NCBI RefSeq assembly: GCF_900103215.1
Contig: NZ_FNGV01000011.1
Coordinates: 62,001 to 126,000, forward strand
DNA length: 64,000 bases
Direction of reading: 5' to 3'
From: Kriegella aquimaris
GTDB lineage: Bacteria; Bacteroidota; Bacteroidia; Flavobacteriales; Flavobacteriaceae
The position numbers were made by a program, and so were the translations under genes. The notes under the pieces were generated by a model, which saw nothing but the letters and a program-made list of their open reading frames with translations, was not told the origin of the DNA and ran no database searches. Below, piece after piece: positions 47,459-56,580 of the stretch (the first letter of the stretch is position 1; the number at the start of each line of letters is the position of its first letter).

Positions 47459-48628
47459 TCAATTTTTCATTGTATTCTCAAAAAGAAAAACGCCGTTTTT
47501 GTTGGCAATTACAATGTCGGGTTTATTGTCTTTGTTCATGTCACGAACTGCAATATTTAGACCTGCACCAGAATCAGAATCGATTAAGTGTTCTTTGAAA
47601 TATGGAGGAGTTTCCGGTGTAAATTCTATCCAGAATAAGTACGGGGTTTCGGCATCACCTGCATCATTGCCGTTATGGGCAAGAAATCGTTTGCCTGTTA
47701 TATAATCTGCTCGTCCGTCATTATTTAAATCGGCCATTATAGAAGCATGGGTTTGTGCAGTTGTTGTGCTTATTAAATGAGTGTTGAAATTGTGGTTTTC
47801 GTCTTGTTCGTGCCACCAGACCCCTAGTTTGTGGGCGGAAGCGCTTACAACATCTTTGGTGCCATCACCATTGACATCAAGTACTTGCATATGCGAACAA
47901 GGTTCCCCTAGATTGGCGGCATGAAATACCCAATCTGCAGAGTTCTTATCTTTTTTTCCTTCAAACCATCCTTCGGTAACGACTACATCTTCAATACCAT
48001 CGTTGTTTACATCACCATACCCGATGCCATGGGAATATTGTTCCGTTCCGGGAACATTTTCCATACTGAGTGCAAAACGCTTCCATTCAGTTTCACCTGT
48101 GCGTAATGGCGCCTGTAACCAGACGATTTGTTTTTTTGCAACATCACCACAGAGAATATCGAGTCTTCCATCTCCATCTATGTCTATAAAACCTGGTGAT
48201 TCGTTGGAGATTCCTATAGAATCTGCAATAATATGTTTTTGCCATACACCTTCCTTATTTTTAGGGTTTTCAAACCAAAATCCTGGTTTGCCCGGGTAGT
48301 CGATAATGACAACATCGTCCCATCCATCTAAATTTACATCCATTCCTAAATTCAAAAATGATTCACTGTATTCCTTATGGGGATTAAATAATCGTGAAGG
48401 TGCCATTTCATGTCGCTCCCAAGAAGGAGCCTCGAACCAATAATATCCCGCTACAATATCTAATTTTCCATCTTTATTCAAGTCGGCAACCGCTACACCC
48501 TCCGAAATAAAATCGCGGGTAATAACAGTTTTATTAAAATCCGTCGAGGTTTTCGATTGTCCGCAAACTAGTTGTGCCCCTACAAAAAAGAGCATTATAA
48601 TACTCCGTATACCAAAACCAGTTTTCAT
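47459..48628 (-). CDS. FG-GAP/VCBS repeat beta-propeller protein, exported
   Basis: A 389-residue exported protein (signal to about residue 24, LVCGQ). It consists of repeats with calcium-binding Asp loops: VADLNKDGKLDIVAG, DVNLDGWDDVVIID, DIDGDGRLDILCG, DVNNDGIEDVVVTEG, DVNGDGTKDVVSA, DLNNDGRADYITG and DMNKDNKPDIVIAN. This builds a seven-bladed propeller seen in many polysaccharide-active and adhesion proteins. No catalytic residues can be named. It follows the dehydrogenase-like gene by 21 bases on the same strand and probably binds a carbohydrate or its partner protein. Confidence 0.85.
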   Translation of the reverse strand: MKTGFGIRSIIMLFFVGAQLVCGQSKTSTDFNKTVITRDFISEGVAVADLNKDGKLDIVAGYYWFEAPSWERHEMAPSRLFNPHKEYSESFLNLGMDVNLDGWDDVVIIDYPGKPGFWFENPKNKEGVWQKHIIADSIGISNESPGFIDIDGDGRLDILCGDVAKKQIVWLQAPLRTGETEWKRFALSMENVPGTEQYSHGIGYGDVNNDGIEDVVVTEGWFEGKKDKNSADWVFHAANLGEPCSHMQVLDVNGDGTKDVVSASAHKLGVWWHEQDENHNFNTHLISTTTAQTHASIMADLNNDGRADYITGKRFLAHNGNDAGDAETPYLFWIEFTPETPPYFKEHLIDSDSGAGLNIAVRDMNKDNKPDIVIANKNGVFLFENTMKN

Positions 48629-48649
48629 TGCATTTGTTTTTTAGTGTTG

Positions 48650-51526
48650 CTATTTATTTAAAATGGAATCGATCATCCTCCCATATATACTAACATTTTC
48701 AGAACCTTGATTTGCGAATCGTTTCTTTGCATCTTGAAGGGCTTTTTTTGAAGCGGTAGTGTTGATTGCTCCTATTCTTCGAATGGAATAGTCAAGAAAA
48801 TTGGGTATTTGGGTGTTCTCCGCCATTTCTAATAGACGTTGTGCATCAATGGCCGCCAAAGGTTCTGCGGCATACCATAGCATCAAGGGCAGATTATGGT
48901 CATTGATGTCCTCCGACCTTTGAAGAAGTCCCTCTAAAACTTCCCACCGTTGTTCAGGCGTCAACCTTAGCGTGCCCGAAGTTAAATAGAGCCGTACCAA
49001 GGCCGAATTATCGTTTTTTGATATATTAACGAAGTGCTCGAGGGTTTCAGGGGTAACCTTTTTATTTTCTGTAAGCAGTTGAATGGCCCAGCTTCGTATG
49101 TTTTCATCGGAATGATTGAGCATGTCGCGTAACTCGGCTTCGGAAAGGCCATTGGTTACATGCAGCGTCCACAGCGCCCTTAATTTTCGTGTCACATCAA
49201 AGTTTTCGGCCAATATTTTTTTGAGGGCCTTATGTGTTTCCGGATTTCCGCCACGCTCTTGAAGCAAGGTACGTGCCTGACGAACATACCACTCATTTTC
49301 ATGCAACTGATAATTCACGAGTTCGATATCGGAGGCTTTGTTCAAGTCAACTTTTACCCACTTGTCGTTTTTATGCGTAATCTTAAAAATACGGCCCAAC
49401 GTTTTATCGTGTACATCTGGGTTCGGACTGTGGCATTGGTTTTGATCATACCAATCTATGGCAAATACCGAACCGCTGGCGTCATATTTAAAATTCAACC
49501 ACTGCGACCACGAATCGTTCATTTCTAAAAAATCCTTTTTATGGGAAGCTAAATATCCCGAGCCGGATCGTGTCAATAGATCATTATTTAATATCGACCC
49601 ATTGATATTGTTCATGAAAATGGTATTATGGTATTCTTTGGGCCATGTGGTTCCGCCTAAATAAATCATGGCACCTGCATGAGCATGACCTCCACCAGCG
49701 GCTGCCGATCTAAAATTCCCTGCATGCGGCCCACGATCACCCAAGTAATGCACGTGGTCACCAATTGTCTTAATGTCGTCATAGGTGTATGGATTAAAGT
49801 GTTTACCTGCCTGGCGTTGGTATCTGGCACCTTGAATAACATGATACATGTGCGGAATGACGCAGACGGTAATAAAGGGGTGCCCGTGGTCGTTGAAATC
49901 AATTCCCCATGGGTTGCTCGTACCTTCTGAGAAGACTTCAAATTCATGTTGCGTAGGATGGTATCGCCATACCGCACCATTCAACTTTGTACGTTCGTCT
50001 TCGGTGGCGCCGGGTTTACCGACATTGGAATGGGTGAAAATCCCATGTACACCATACAACCAGCCATCGGGTCCCCAGCGTAGGTTGTTAAGCACTTCAT
50101 GTGTGTCGTCGAGCCCCCAGCCATCGAGTAGTATTTCAGGAGGTCCGGCCGGTTTGTCATTGGCCTTGTCAATCGGAATGAACAAAAGATAGGGAGCGGC
50201 ACCGACCCAAACACCGCCCATTCCGACTTCAATACCACTGGCCATGTTCAAACCTTCTATAAAGATTTTTCTTTTATCTAAAGTTCCGTCGCCATTGGTA
50301 TCCTCAAATATCAAAATGCGATCCCTGCCCTTACCTTTGGCTGCGGGAACAGGATAGGTATGAGCTTCTACGACCCAGAGTCTTCCGCGGGCATCAATAG
50401 TAAAACTGATAGGGCGAACGACATCAGGCTCGGCCGCTGCCAAAGTAACTTTGAATCCGTCTGGAAGTGTCATGGCTTTTGCCGCTTCTTTACCCGATAG
50501 TCCCGAGTTTACTATGGGGTCCAAGGGAGGCATTACGATGATATCTTTTTGAAAGAGCTCATTGGGGAAACTGGGACGGGTCGGGTAAAACAGAAAATCG
50601 TCGAAACTGATGTGTGCCCAAATATCGTCGCGGATATAGGGGATAGGAGAAGTACCGCTCTCATTATCGATAATTCGGATAAAGATATTTTTTTTAAGGT
50701 AATCATTCAAATCGACCACTACAGGTTGCATCGTCACGCGACCTTGACCTGATGATTTAAAAATGACTTCGTCTGTTTCGGCCTCGACGATTTCTACCCG
50801 TGTATCGGCCAAAGCACCACCGGAAACCCTAAAAGAGGCAAATGGGTAGGTGACCTCGAAGGGTACCGAAGTAAGGGTTCCTTTTAGTTTGTAGTTTGTC
50901 GTTCCCCCACTGCTCAGAAAGAAATCGCCATCAAATGCAAGAGGTGTATTTTCCTCATGTACGGGAGAAGACCTGTTGAAAAGTGGGTTTTTAAAGGCTT
51001 CTCCTTCGGCTTTCCAATCGCTGAGGTTTCCTCTTTCGAAACCTACATTTAAAGGTTTTCCATCTTCCATGGGTACGATTCCCGTAACTACGGGAGCAGA
51101 CAGGTCACCTTCTACAATTCGAAAATTTCCTACCATTCCCGCGGCTCGGTGCCCGGGAACCGTACAATAATAAGTATCATCGTTCTCGGCCCAAAAGGTG
51201 ATGTTCGTAGTGGAGCCTTTCTCAAGCAATGTACCACTTTTTATACCTGTCTTTTCCATAGCAATGTCGTGGGTCATAGTCTCACCATTGGTAATGGTAA
51301 TACGAACACGATCACCTTTATTGGCGCGTAAGGTGGGGTTTCTTGTTCCATCTTTAGCGAAGTAACCCAGCATACTTGCTTCAAGTGAATATTCACGGTC
51401 AATAATCGTAGAATCACGTACTTGATTTTCGCCGGTCTCTTCTTTTTTATCCTGTCGACAGGCTGTAAATAAGGATGCAAAAAGGAGCATGGGAATAATG
51501 ACTCTAAGTAAATAACTTTTTTGCAT
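48650..51526 (-). CDS. Cupredoxin / sugar-dehydrogenase-like propeller / HEAT lipoprotein (PVC-type membrane-bound dehydrogenase-like)
   Basis: A 958-residue lipoprotein; ATG at 51526 leads into LLFASLFTAC, while the upstream in-frame TTG is not needed. Domains in order: an N-terminal cupredoxin (about 40-145) with copper ligands in MTHDIAMEK and YYCTVPGHRAAGM; a beta-sandwich (about 160-320); a soluble-glucose-dehydrogenase-like propeller (about 345-730: GFKVTLAAAEPDVVRPISFTIDARGRLWVVEAHTYP); and a helical HEAT-like tail. There is no CxxCH, so no c-type heme, although many relatives carry one; the cupredoxin may take that electron-transfer role. The substrate is unknown. DUF1080 lies upstream in the same unit. 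Confidence 0.8.
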   Translation of the reverse strand: MQKSYLLRVIIPMLLFASLFTACRQDKKEETGENQVRDSTIIDREYSLEASMLGYFAKDGTRNPTLRANKGDRVRITITNGETMTHDIAMEKTGIKSGTLLEKGSTTNITFWAENDDTYYCTVPGHRAAGMVGNFRIVEGDLSAPVVTGIVPMEDGKPLNVGFERGNLSDWKAEGEAFKNPLFNRSSPVHEENTPLAFDGDFFLSSGGTTNYKLKGTLTSVPFEVTYPFASFRVSGGALADTRVEIVEAETDEVIFKSSGQGRVTMQPVVVDLNDYLKKNIFIRIIDNESGTSPIPYIRDDIWAHISFDDFLFYPTRPSFPNELFQKDIIVMPPLDPIVNSGLSGKEAAKAMTLPDGFKVTLAAAEPDVVRPISFTIDARGRLWVVEAHTYPVPAAKGKGRDRILIFEDTNGDGTLDKRKIFIEGLNMASGIEVGMGGVWVGAAPYLLFIPIDKANDKPAGPPEILLDGWGLDDTHEVLNNLRWGPDGWLYGVHGIFTHSNVGKPGATEDERTKLNGAVWRYHPTQHEFEVFSEGTSNPWGIDFNDHGHPFITVCVIPHMYHVIQGARYQRQAGKHFNPYTYDDIKTIGDHVHYLGDRGPHAGNFRSAAAGGGHAHAGAMIYLGGTTWPKEYHNTIFMNNINGSILNNDLLTRSGSGYLASHKKDFLEMNDSWSQWLNFKYDASGSVFAIDWYDQNQCHSPNPDVHDKTLGRIFKITHKNDKWVKVDLNKASDIELVNYQLHENEWYVRQARTLLQERGGNPETHKALKKILAENFDVTRKLRALWTLHVTNGLSEAELRDMLNHSDENIRSWAIQLLTENKKVTPETLEHFVNISKNDNSALVRLYLTSGTLRLTPEQRWEVLEGLLQRSEDINDHNLPLMLWYAAEPLAAIDAQRLLEMAENTQIPNFLDYSIRRIGAINTTASKKALQDAKKRFANQGSENVSIYGRMIDSILNK

Positions 51527-51578
51527 AAGTATGGAATTCAAATTTTGTAGTTCGGTTGTACAGCGACCTTGTATTTTT

Positions 51579-52280
51579 TTATTTCAATTCTTTGATAACA
51601 ATGTCTTTAAAAGCTACTTCTGCCTTACCTCCCCCGTGAATCTGAAGGCCTATGAGTCCAGATTGGGGTATATTAAGGTCTTCCTCGGTATAGTCTACCG
51701 TTTCATGCCCATTGATATACAATCGAATCCTTCGATTTTCGGCATGTACTTCGTAATCGTTCCAATCGTCTTTCTTTATCCACTGAAGTACCTGAAGTGA
51801 ATCAGGGGCGACCAGTGTTTTTCTCCTACGGGATTCATCATAAAGACTTGCCCAATAATTTTCGCCCCAATCTGCTTGATAGCCTATCATTTCGTAATCG
51901 GGGTCCTTCATCCTAACACTTCGAAATTGAATTCCCGAATTGATAAAGCCCTCTTCTCCGGTCAATTTGATTTTTAATTTTAAAATAAAATTGGCGAAGT
52001 TACGATCGGTGCATAAGAAATCATTGTGGGGTACGGTTTGCTCAAGGGAACCGCCAATCAACATCCCATTCTCGATTTTCCAAATATTCAGGGTATCGCC
52101 CTCCCAGCCGGTAAAAGTTTTACCATCAAAAAGCGAATGGGTTTCGGTAGCCGGAGACTTGCAGCACGCGACGATTAAGAGTAGTATAAAGAGCGTAGAA
52201 CGATAGTATCGCAATGCACTTTTGTTAACAATCCATTCATGGAATTTCACTTTTAATTTTTTAGGAAAATTAAATTTCAT
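51579..52280 (-). CDS. DUF1080 (3-keto-disaccharide hydrolase family) lipoprotein
   Basis: A 233-residue protein. The lipobox-like segment LLLIVACC lies near residue 40, after an unusually long charged lead; no other Met is available, so the true start may be a non-ATG codon. The concanavalin-like domain has SLFDGKTFTGWEG, FILKLKIKL, GINSGIQFRSV-type (INSGIQFRS) and NDYEVHAENRRIRLYINGHETVDYTE, the signature phrases of DUF1080. Members hydrolyse 3-keto-glycosides made by dehydrogenases. Here it heads a leftward unit with the dehydrogenase-like gene 52 bases downstream, consistent with an oxidise-then-cleave scheme. Confidence 0.85.
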   Translation of the reverse strand: MKFNFPKKLKVKFHEWIVNKSALRYYRSTLFILLLIVACCKSPATETHSLFDGKTFTGWEGDTLNIWKIENGMLIGGSLEQTVPHNDFLCTDRNFANFILKLKIKLTGEEGFINSGIQFRSVRMKDPDYEMIGYQADWGENYWASLYDESRRRKTLVAPDSLQVLQWIKKDDWNDYEVHAENRRIRLYINGHETVDYTEEDLNIPQSGLIGLQIHGGGKAEVAFKDIVIKELK

Positions 52281-52322
52281 TTTATTTATGGTGTTGGAAT
52301 GTTTTGGCTGAAACTACATATG

Positions 52323-52336
52323 TTCTAAAATTAGAA
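52323..52336. promoter_or_regulatory. Inverted repeat TTCTAA-AA-TTAGAA
   Basis: Perfect 6-base arms with a 2-base spacer, 43 bases upstream of the DUF1080 start and just before the TAATTTTG element. Short and AT-rich, so chance is not excluded. Confidence 0.35.
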
Positions 52337-52509
52337 ATTTAATTTTGATGTGCTGCATCTTTCCCAACTTTATGAAATACTAGAGTTGTCAAGGAATCGA
52401 TTTTTAATAATTTTCTCGTTCAGGTTTTTAACATTTGACGAGATGAGACAAGGGGGTATTGCCATTAGCTGTATTCAATTGTATCATGAAAACACACTTT
52501 GTAACCCGT

Positions 52510-52527
52510 TGTCGTTTAAAAACGACA
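52510..52527. promoter_or_regulatory. Inverted repeat TGTCGTTT-AA-AAACGACA
   Basis: Perfect 8-base arms around an AA spacer, about 225 bases upstream of the glycerate kinase start. It is less AT-rich than its surroundings and shaped like a regulator operator. It differs from the susC operator core, so a different regulator would be expected. Confidence 0.45.
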
Positions 52528-52751
52528 TGGTGGCAATTGAAAAGTGATTATTATAATTTTAAGGTCGAATTAACGGTCTTATTCTTTTAAAGCCAGGAGA
52601 TAATTATCATACCGTTTCAAAGTATAAATTTTAAACAAAAAGAGAGGGAAGAAACCATGGTTTTTAGTGGGTCGATCATCCTAAGTAAATTTTAAAGTGA
52701 AAGTTTTTCAGTTTGTTGTAAATTCAAAACCATTTTTAAAATAAATTATTA

Positions 52752-53885
52752 ATGAATATTGTTATTGCACCCGATTCTTTCAAGGAATGCCTTTCAGCAA
52801 AAGAAGTGGCGACTGCCATTGCTATGGGCGTATTCGAGGCAATCTCTGATGTGGAAGTCTTTAAAATTCCAATATCGGATGGTGGCGAGGGACTTTTAGA
52901 AACGCTAATGCAAGGTTCAGGAGGCAAGTTTGTTGAGGTAGTTGTAAAAGATCCTTTGATGCGAAGTATAAAAGCATCATATGGAATATTGGAGGATAAA
53001 AAAACGGCGGTAATCGAGATGGCTTTAGCATCGGGTTTGGAACTGCTGAAAGAAAATGAGAAAAACCCCATGTTGACTTCGACTTATGGTACGGGACAAT
53101 TGATCAAAGATGCGTTGGACAATGGGTGTACTAAAATAATAATTGGTATAGGTGGTAGCGCAACAAATGACGGGGGAGCCGGAATGGCACGGGCATTGGG
53201 CGCCAAGTTCCTGAATAAAAAAGGAGAAGAATTAAACGAAGGTGGTGGAAGCTTAAACGAATTGAATAACATTGACTTGAGCAATTTTGATGATAGATTA
53301 TCACGTTGTGAAGTGGTTGTTGCCTGCGATGTTTCCAATCCCTTGACCGGTCAGAACGGAGCTTCCATGGTATACGGGGGTCAAAAAGGCGGAAGCCATG
53401 AAGACTTGTTGAAATTGGATAAAAACTTGGCTCATTTGGCGGCTATAATTAAATCCGAACTCCAAATAGACATCGCAGAAACACCTGGCGCAGGTGCTGC
53501 AGGAGGAATAGGGGCTGCACTTATGGCGTTTATGAAAGGCAGACTCGTTAATGGGATCGAATTGGTCTTGGAGACTTTAAAAATGGAAGAGTATATCAAA
53601 AGTGCGGATTTGGTGATTACCGGCGAAGGAAAAATAGATGGCCAGACCTTACACGGAAAGACCATTGCCGGGATAGCAAAAATGGCAAAAAAATATAGGG
53701 TTCCGGTAGTTGTGATTACAGGCAAAATAGGGGAGGATATAGAACCTATTTATGACATGGGAGTTTGTGGGGTGTATTCGATTGTAAATGAACCCATGGA
53801 TTTGCATCAAGCCATAACTGAAGCTCCTAAACTCATTCAAAATAGCGTAAAAAATATTATAGGAACTATAAAATGCTTCCGATAG
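52752..53885 (+). CDS. glxK: Glycerate 2-kinase (GlxK/GarK family)
   Basis: A 377-residue cytoplasmic kinase. The start IVIAPDSFKECLSAKEVA, PISDGGEGLLETLM, IIIGIGGSATNDGGAGMARALGAKF and GAAGGIGAALMAF are family hallmarks. It makes 2-phosphoglycerate from D-glycerate. The anhydrogalactose route of this window yields pyruvate and glyceraldehyde 3-phosphate and does not need it, so it implies another carbon flow such as glycerate or tartronate semialdehyde from a different sugar acid. It begins a rightward unit of four genes with gaps of 33, 74 and 12 bases. Confidence 0.93.
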   Translation: MNIVIAPDSFKECLSAKEVATAIAMGVFEAISDVEVFKIPISDGGEGLLETLMQGSGGKFVEVVVKDPLMRSIKASYGILEDKKTAVIEMALASGLELLKENEKNPMLTSTYGTGQLIKDALDNGCTKIIIGIGGSATNDGGAGMARALGAKFLNKKGEELNEGGGSLNELNNIDLSNFDDRLSRCEVVVACDVSNPLTGQNGASMVYGGQKGGSHEDLLKLDKNLAHLAAIIKSELQIDIAETPGAGAAGGIGAALMAFMKGRLVNGIELVLETLKMEEYIKSADLVITGEGKIDGQTLHGKTIAGIAKMAKKYRVPVVVITGKIGEDIEPIYDMGVCGVYSIVNEPMDLHQAITEAPKLIQNSVKNIIGTIKCFR

Positions 53886-53918
53886 ATGATGGGGTTTAAT
53901 ATGAAAATGATGGTATAA

Positions 53919-55163
53919 ATGGGTGCCGAACCTAAAACGCATATTTTAAGAAATCGTCAAATAGTGATGATTGGTTGCTTTGATACAAAGGGAGAAGATT
54001 TCGGTTACCTCTATACTTCTTTAATACAAATGGGGGTTGAAGTTGTCTCCATAAATACGGGAATTTTAGGAACCACGGAACTTTTTCCTATCACATATGA
54101 AGCTGATACGGTTGCTAAGGCAGCAGGAACTGAAATCACTATTTTGCGAGAAAATAAAGATCGTGGCATTGCGATTAAAAAAATGGGCGAGGGAACCGCT
54201 AAAATTATTACCGAACTTTTGTCTGATAATCGTATCGACGGAATTATTGGAATGGGCGGTGGAGGCGGCACTTTTATAGCACTAGAAGCGATGAAAGCAC
54301 TACCTTTTGGTATTCCTAAACTTTGTTTGAGCACGTTGGCGACTAAAGACCTTTCTGGTCACATAGGCAGCAAAGACATTACTTTAATGCCATCAATTGT
54401 TGATGTAGCGGGCTTGAACCGTATTAGCCGCGTATTGATAAGTCAGGCAGCGGGTGCCATTTGTGGTATGGCCAATGCCAAAATATCGGAAGTAAAAGAT
54501 AGCGCTGGTAGCATCGCTATAAGTGTTTTTGGAAATACGACCCTATGTGTCGATAAATGCTCTGAATTGCTGAAATCCAAAGGGTATGAAGTGATGGCCT
54601 TTCATTCGGTGGGCGTGGGCGGCATGACGATGGAAGCATTGACCCTTGATGGCTGCTTCGATGCGATTCTCGACATTACTACTACCGAATTGGCCGATGA
54701 ACTTTGTGGTGGTATCTGCAGTGCTGGTCCGAATCGTTTAACGGGCGGTTCGCTAAAGGGACTCCCGCAGGTTGTGGTGCCGGGATGTTTAGACATGGTG
54801 AACTTTGGAGGTTTGGATACGGTGCCTGCAAAATATAAAGACAGACAGCTTTATAGTTGGGCTCCCGATGTCACGCTAATGCGGACAAATAAAGAGGAGA
54901 ACAAAATATTAGGTGAGCTCATTGCCGAAAAAATAAATGTATCGAACGCGCCGGTCACTGTATTATTACCCTTGGGAGGACTTTCAAAAATAGGCGGTAA
55001 AGATGAGGTGTTCCACAATCCTGAAATAGATCAGGTTTTGTTTGATGCAATTAAAAATAACGTGAACAGTTCGATTAGAGTTGTAGAGGTTCCAGAAAAT
55101 ATCAATACTGTTGCATTTGCAAAGAAAGCCACCGAATCGCTATTAGATATCCTTAAGGATTGA
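53919..55163 (+). CDS. Tm-1-like ATP-binding domain protein (UPF0261)
   Basis: A 414-residue soluble protein. The opening IVMIGCFDTKGEDFGYLYTSL (residues 15-35) and the glycine-rich G111-M-GGGGGTFIALEAM loop, then LCLSTLATKDLSGHIGSKDITLMPSIVDVAGLN, are characteristic of UPF0261. In tomato Tm-1 this domain is fused to a TIM-barrel domain; here the barrel is the next gene, 74 bases downstream. The reaction is not known for bacterial members. The operon context (kinase, barrel, cupin) suggests a small-acid or sugar catabolic step. Confidence 0.87.
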   Translation: MGAEPKTHILRNRQIVMIGCFDTKGEDFGYLYTSLIQMGVEVVSINTGILGTTELFPITYEADTVAKAAGTEITILRENKDRGIAIKKMGEGTAKIITELLSDNRIDGIIGMGGGGGTFIALEAMKALPFGIPKLCLSTLATKDLSGHIGSKDITLMPSIVDVAGLNRISRVLISQAAGAICGMANAKISEVKDSAGSIAISVFGNTTLCVDKCSELLKSKGYEVMAFHSVGVGGMTMEALTLDGCFDAILDITTTELADELCGGICSAGPNRLTGGSLKGLPQVVVPGCLDMVNFGGLDTVPAKYKDRQLYSWAPDVTLMRTNKEENKILGELIAEKINVSNAPVTVLLPLGGLSKIGGKDEVFHNPEIDQVLFDAIKNNVNSSIRVVEVPENINTVAFAKKATESLLDILKD

Positions 55164-55237
55164 GATAGGGAAGAATAAAATAAGACTGAATTAACAAGAA
55201 TAGAAAAAATAACCAAATATCAAATAAAGAGAATACT

Positions 55238-56098
55238 ATGCCAAATCCATGGACAGGGAAAGGAAACCCTTACACAAAACAAGAAGTCAGAGACCGCTTG
55301 CAGGCCGTTGTCGATCAAAAGAAGGCGATTATAGCTGCAGGTGCTGGTACGGGAATTAGCGCTAAATTCATAGAGAAAGGCGGGGCCGACCTTCTTATAA
55401 TTTACAATTCAGGCCGCTTTAGAATGTCTGGTCACGGTTCTACTGCCGGTATGATGGCTTATGGCGATGCCAATGCTGTAGCCATGGAAATAGGTGAATT
55501 TGAAGTGTTGCCCGTAGTTGAAGAAATTCCTGTAATCTGTGGTGTTCACGGTAGTGATCCGCGCCGAAGAATGTGGCATTTTCTGGGACAGGTGAAGGAT
55601 ATGGGTTTTTCCGGAGTAAACAACTTTCCGACACATTCCATTATTGACGGACATTTCAGGAACGTTCTGGAAGAAACCGGAATGGGTTTTCAGAAAGAAG
55701 TTGAAATGGTAAACTTGGCCACTAGAATGGATATGTTTTCCATCGTGTATGTAGCCAAACCGGAAGAAGCCGTACAAATGGCCGATGCAGGCGCAGATGC
55801 CATAATTGCGCATGTTGGTACCACGGTTGGTGGTTCTATAGGAGTTACTGGGGCGACGGTTTCAATGGATGCTGCTTTAGAGCGCACACAGGCGATTGTT
55901 GACGCGGTTAAAAAAGCGAACCATGATACTTTTTTCTTGGCGCATGGCGGACCCATTAATACCCCCGAAGATGTACGCTATACTTTAGATCATGTCAGTG
56001 GGTTGCATGGGTTTGTGGGTGCGTCTTCTTTAGAAAGAATGGGAGTCGAAAAGTCACTGACCAATTTGACAAAAGAATTCAAATCTTTAACTCTTTAG
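55238..56098 (+). CDS. Phosphoenolpyruvate hydrolase-like TIM-barrel protein (Tm-1 C-terminal half)
   Basis: A 286-residue soluble barrel protein. Typical segments are KKAIIAAGAGTGISAKFIEKGGADLLIIYNSGRFRMSGHGSTAGMM in two stretches near the start, CGVHGSDPRRRM and NNFPTHSIIDGHFRN in the middle, and IIAHVGTTVGGSIGVTGATVS, FFLAHGGPINTPEDV and HGFVGASSLERM later. This is the PEP-hydrolase-like family whose members accompany UPF0261 proteins or are fused to them. PEP cleavage is known for a related member only by name; an aldolase or lyase role is equally possible. Confidence 0.86.
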   Translation: MPNPWTGKGNPYTKQEVRDRLQAVVDQKKAIIAAGAGTGISAKFIEKGGADLLIIYNSGRFRMSGHGSTAGMMAYGDANAVAMEIGEFEVLPVVEEIPVICGVHGSDPRRRMWHFLGQVKDMGFSGVNNFPTHSIIDGHFRNVLEETGMGFQKEVEMVNLATRMDMFSIVYVAKPEEAVQMADAGADAIIAHVGTTVGGSIGVTGATVSMDAALERTQAIVDAVKKANHDTFFLAHGGPINTPEDVRYTLDHVSGLHGFVGASSLERMGVEKSLTNLTKEFKSLTL

Positions 56099-56110
56099 TA
56101 CTTTTTGGCA

Positions 56111-56521
56111 ATGGCTAAGAACTGGAAGTTTGTCAAGCAAAAAGATATGATGTTCGAAGAGGCCTTCGGACGAGATCATTACTGGCACTATCACCCTGAG
56201 ATTATTAAAAAGGCCGACTCTTATATGGTGAAGGTCATAGTGCCCGAGGGTGCGGGGCATGACTTTCATGTACATCCTAAAATGCATGAAATTCTATATA
56301 TTTTAAAAGGGCGTGCAGAACAGTGGATCGAAGATGAAATGCAATTTTTGGAAGAAGGCGATTCCGTATATATTGATGCCGATGTTGTTCATGCCACTTT
56401 CAATGCCGGTGAGGGCGAGCTGGAGTTTTTAGCGGTTTTATCCCCTCCTGACGGATGGGAAGCGGGTACCCTTGATGTAAGTGATAAGGAACCTTATGCC
56501 GGCTATCGATCTCGAAAATAG
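56111..56521 (+). CDS. Single-domain cupin protein
   Basis: A 136-residue cytoplasmic protein from the ATG at 56111; an in-frame TTG six bases earlier is ignored. The metal site is visible as H-x-H-x(5)-E in HVHPKMHEILYILKG, with the second motif His in DADVVHATFNAGEGE. Small cupins of this kind isomerise sugars or act as dioxygenases. It starts 12 bases after the TIM-barrel gene and ends 59 bases before the next, so it closes the glycerate kinase unit, or links it to the dehydrogenase genes. Confidence 0.85.
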   Translation: MAKNWKFVKQKDMMFEEAFGRDHYWHYHPEIIKKADSYMVKVIVPEGAGHDFHVHPKMHEILYILKGRAEQWIEDEMQFLEEGDSVYIDADVVHATFNAGEGELEFLAVLSPPDGWEAGTLDVSDKEPYAGYRSRK

Positions 56522-56580
56522 GAGAATTTACTAGGGGGTAATACAGAATTGAAAGTATCCCAAAAATTAAAAATCAAACA

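Larger units (their letters stand above)
52281..52751. other. Divergent intergenic region between DUF1080 and glycerate kinase genes
   Basis: 471 AT-rich bases that must hold promoters for both directions. Two compact inverted repeats are visible (listed separately), each with a two-base AA spacer. A small open frame at 52350-52547 has no recognisable content. TAATTTTG at 52340-52347 fits the Bacteroidota -7 pattern TAnnTTTG but has no clear -33 partner. Confidence 0.5.

Noticed and set aside
48650-51526. c-type cytochrome domain expected in PVC-type dehydrogenase relatives
   Set aside because: No CxxCH motif is present in this protein or in the one at 56581; the cysteine-rich spot is the cupredoxin copper site.
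52350-52547. Small open frame of 65 codons in the divergent intergenic region
   Set aside because: No recognisable domain, AT-driven composition, and it covers one of the inverted repeats; more likely non-coding regulatory DNA.
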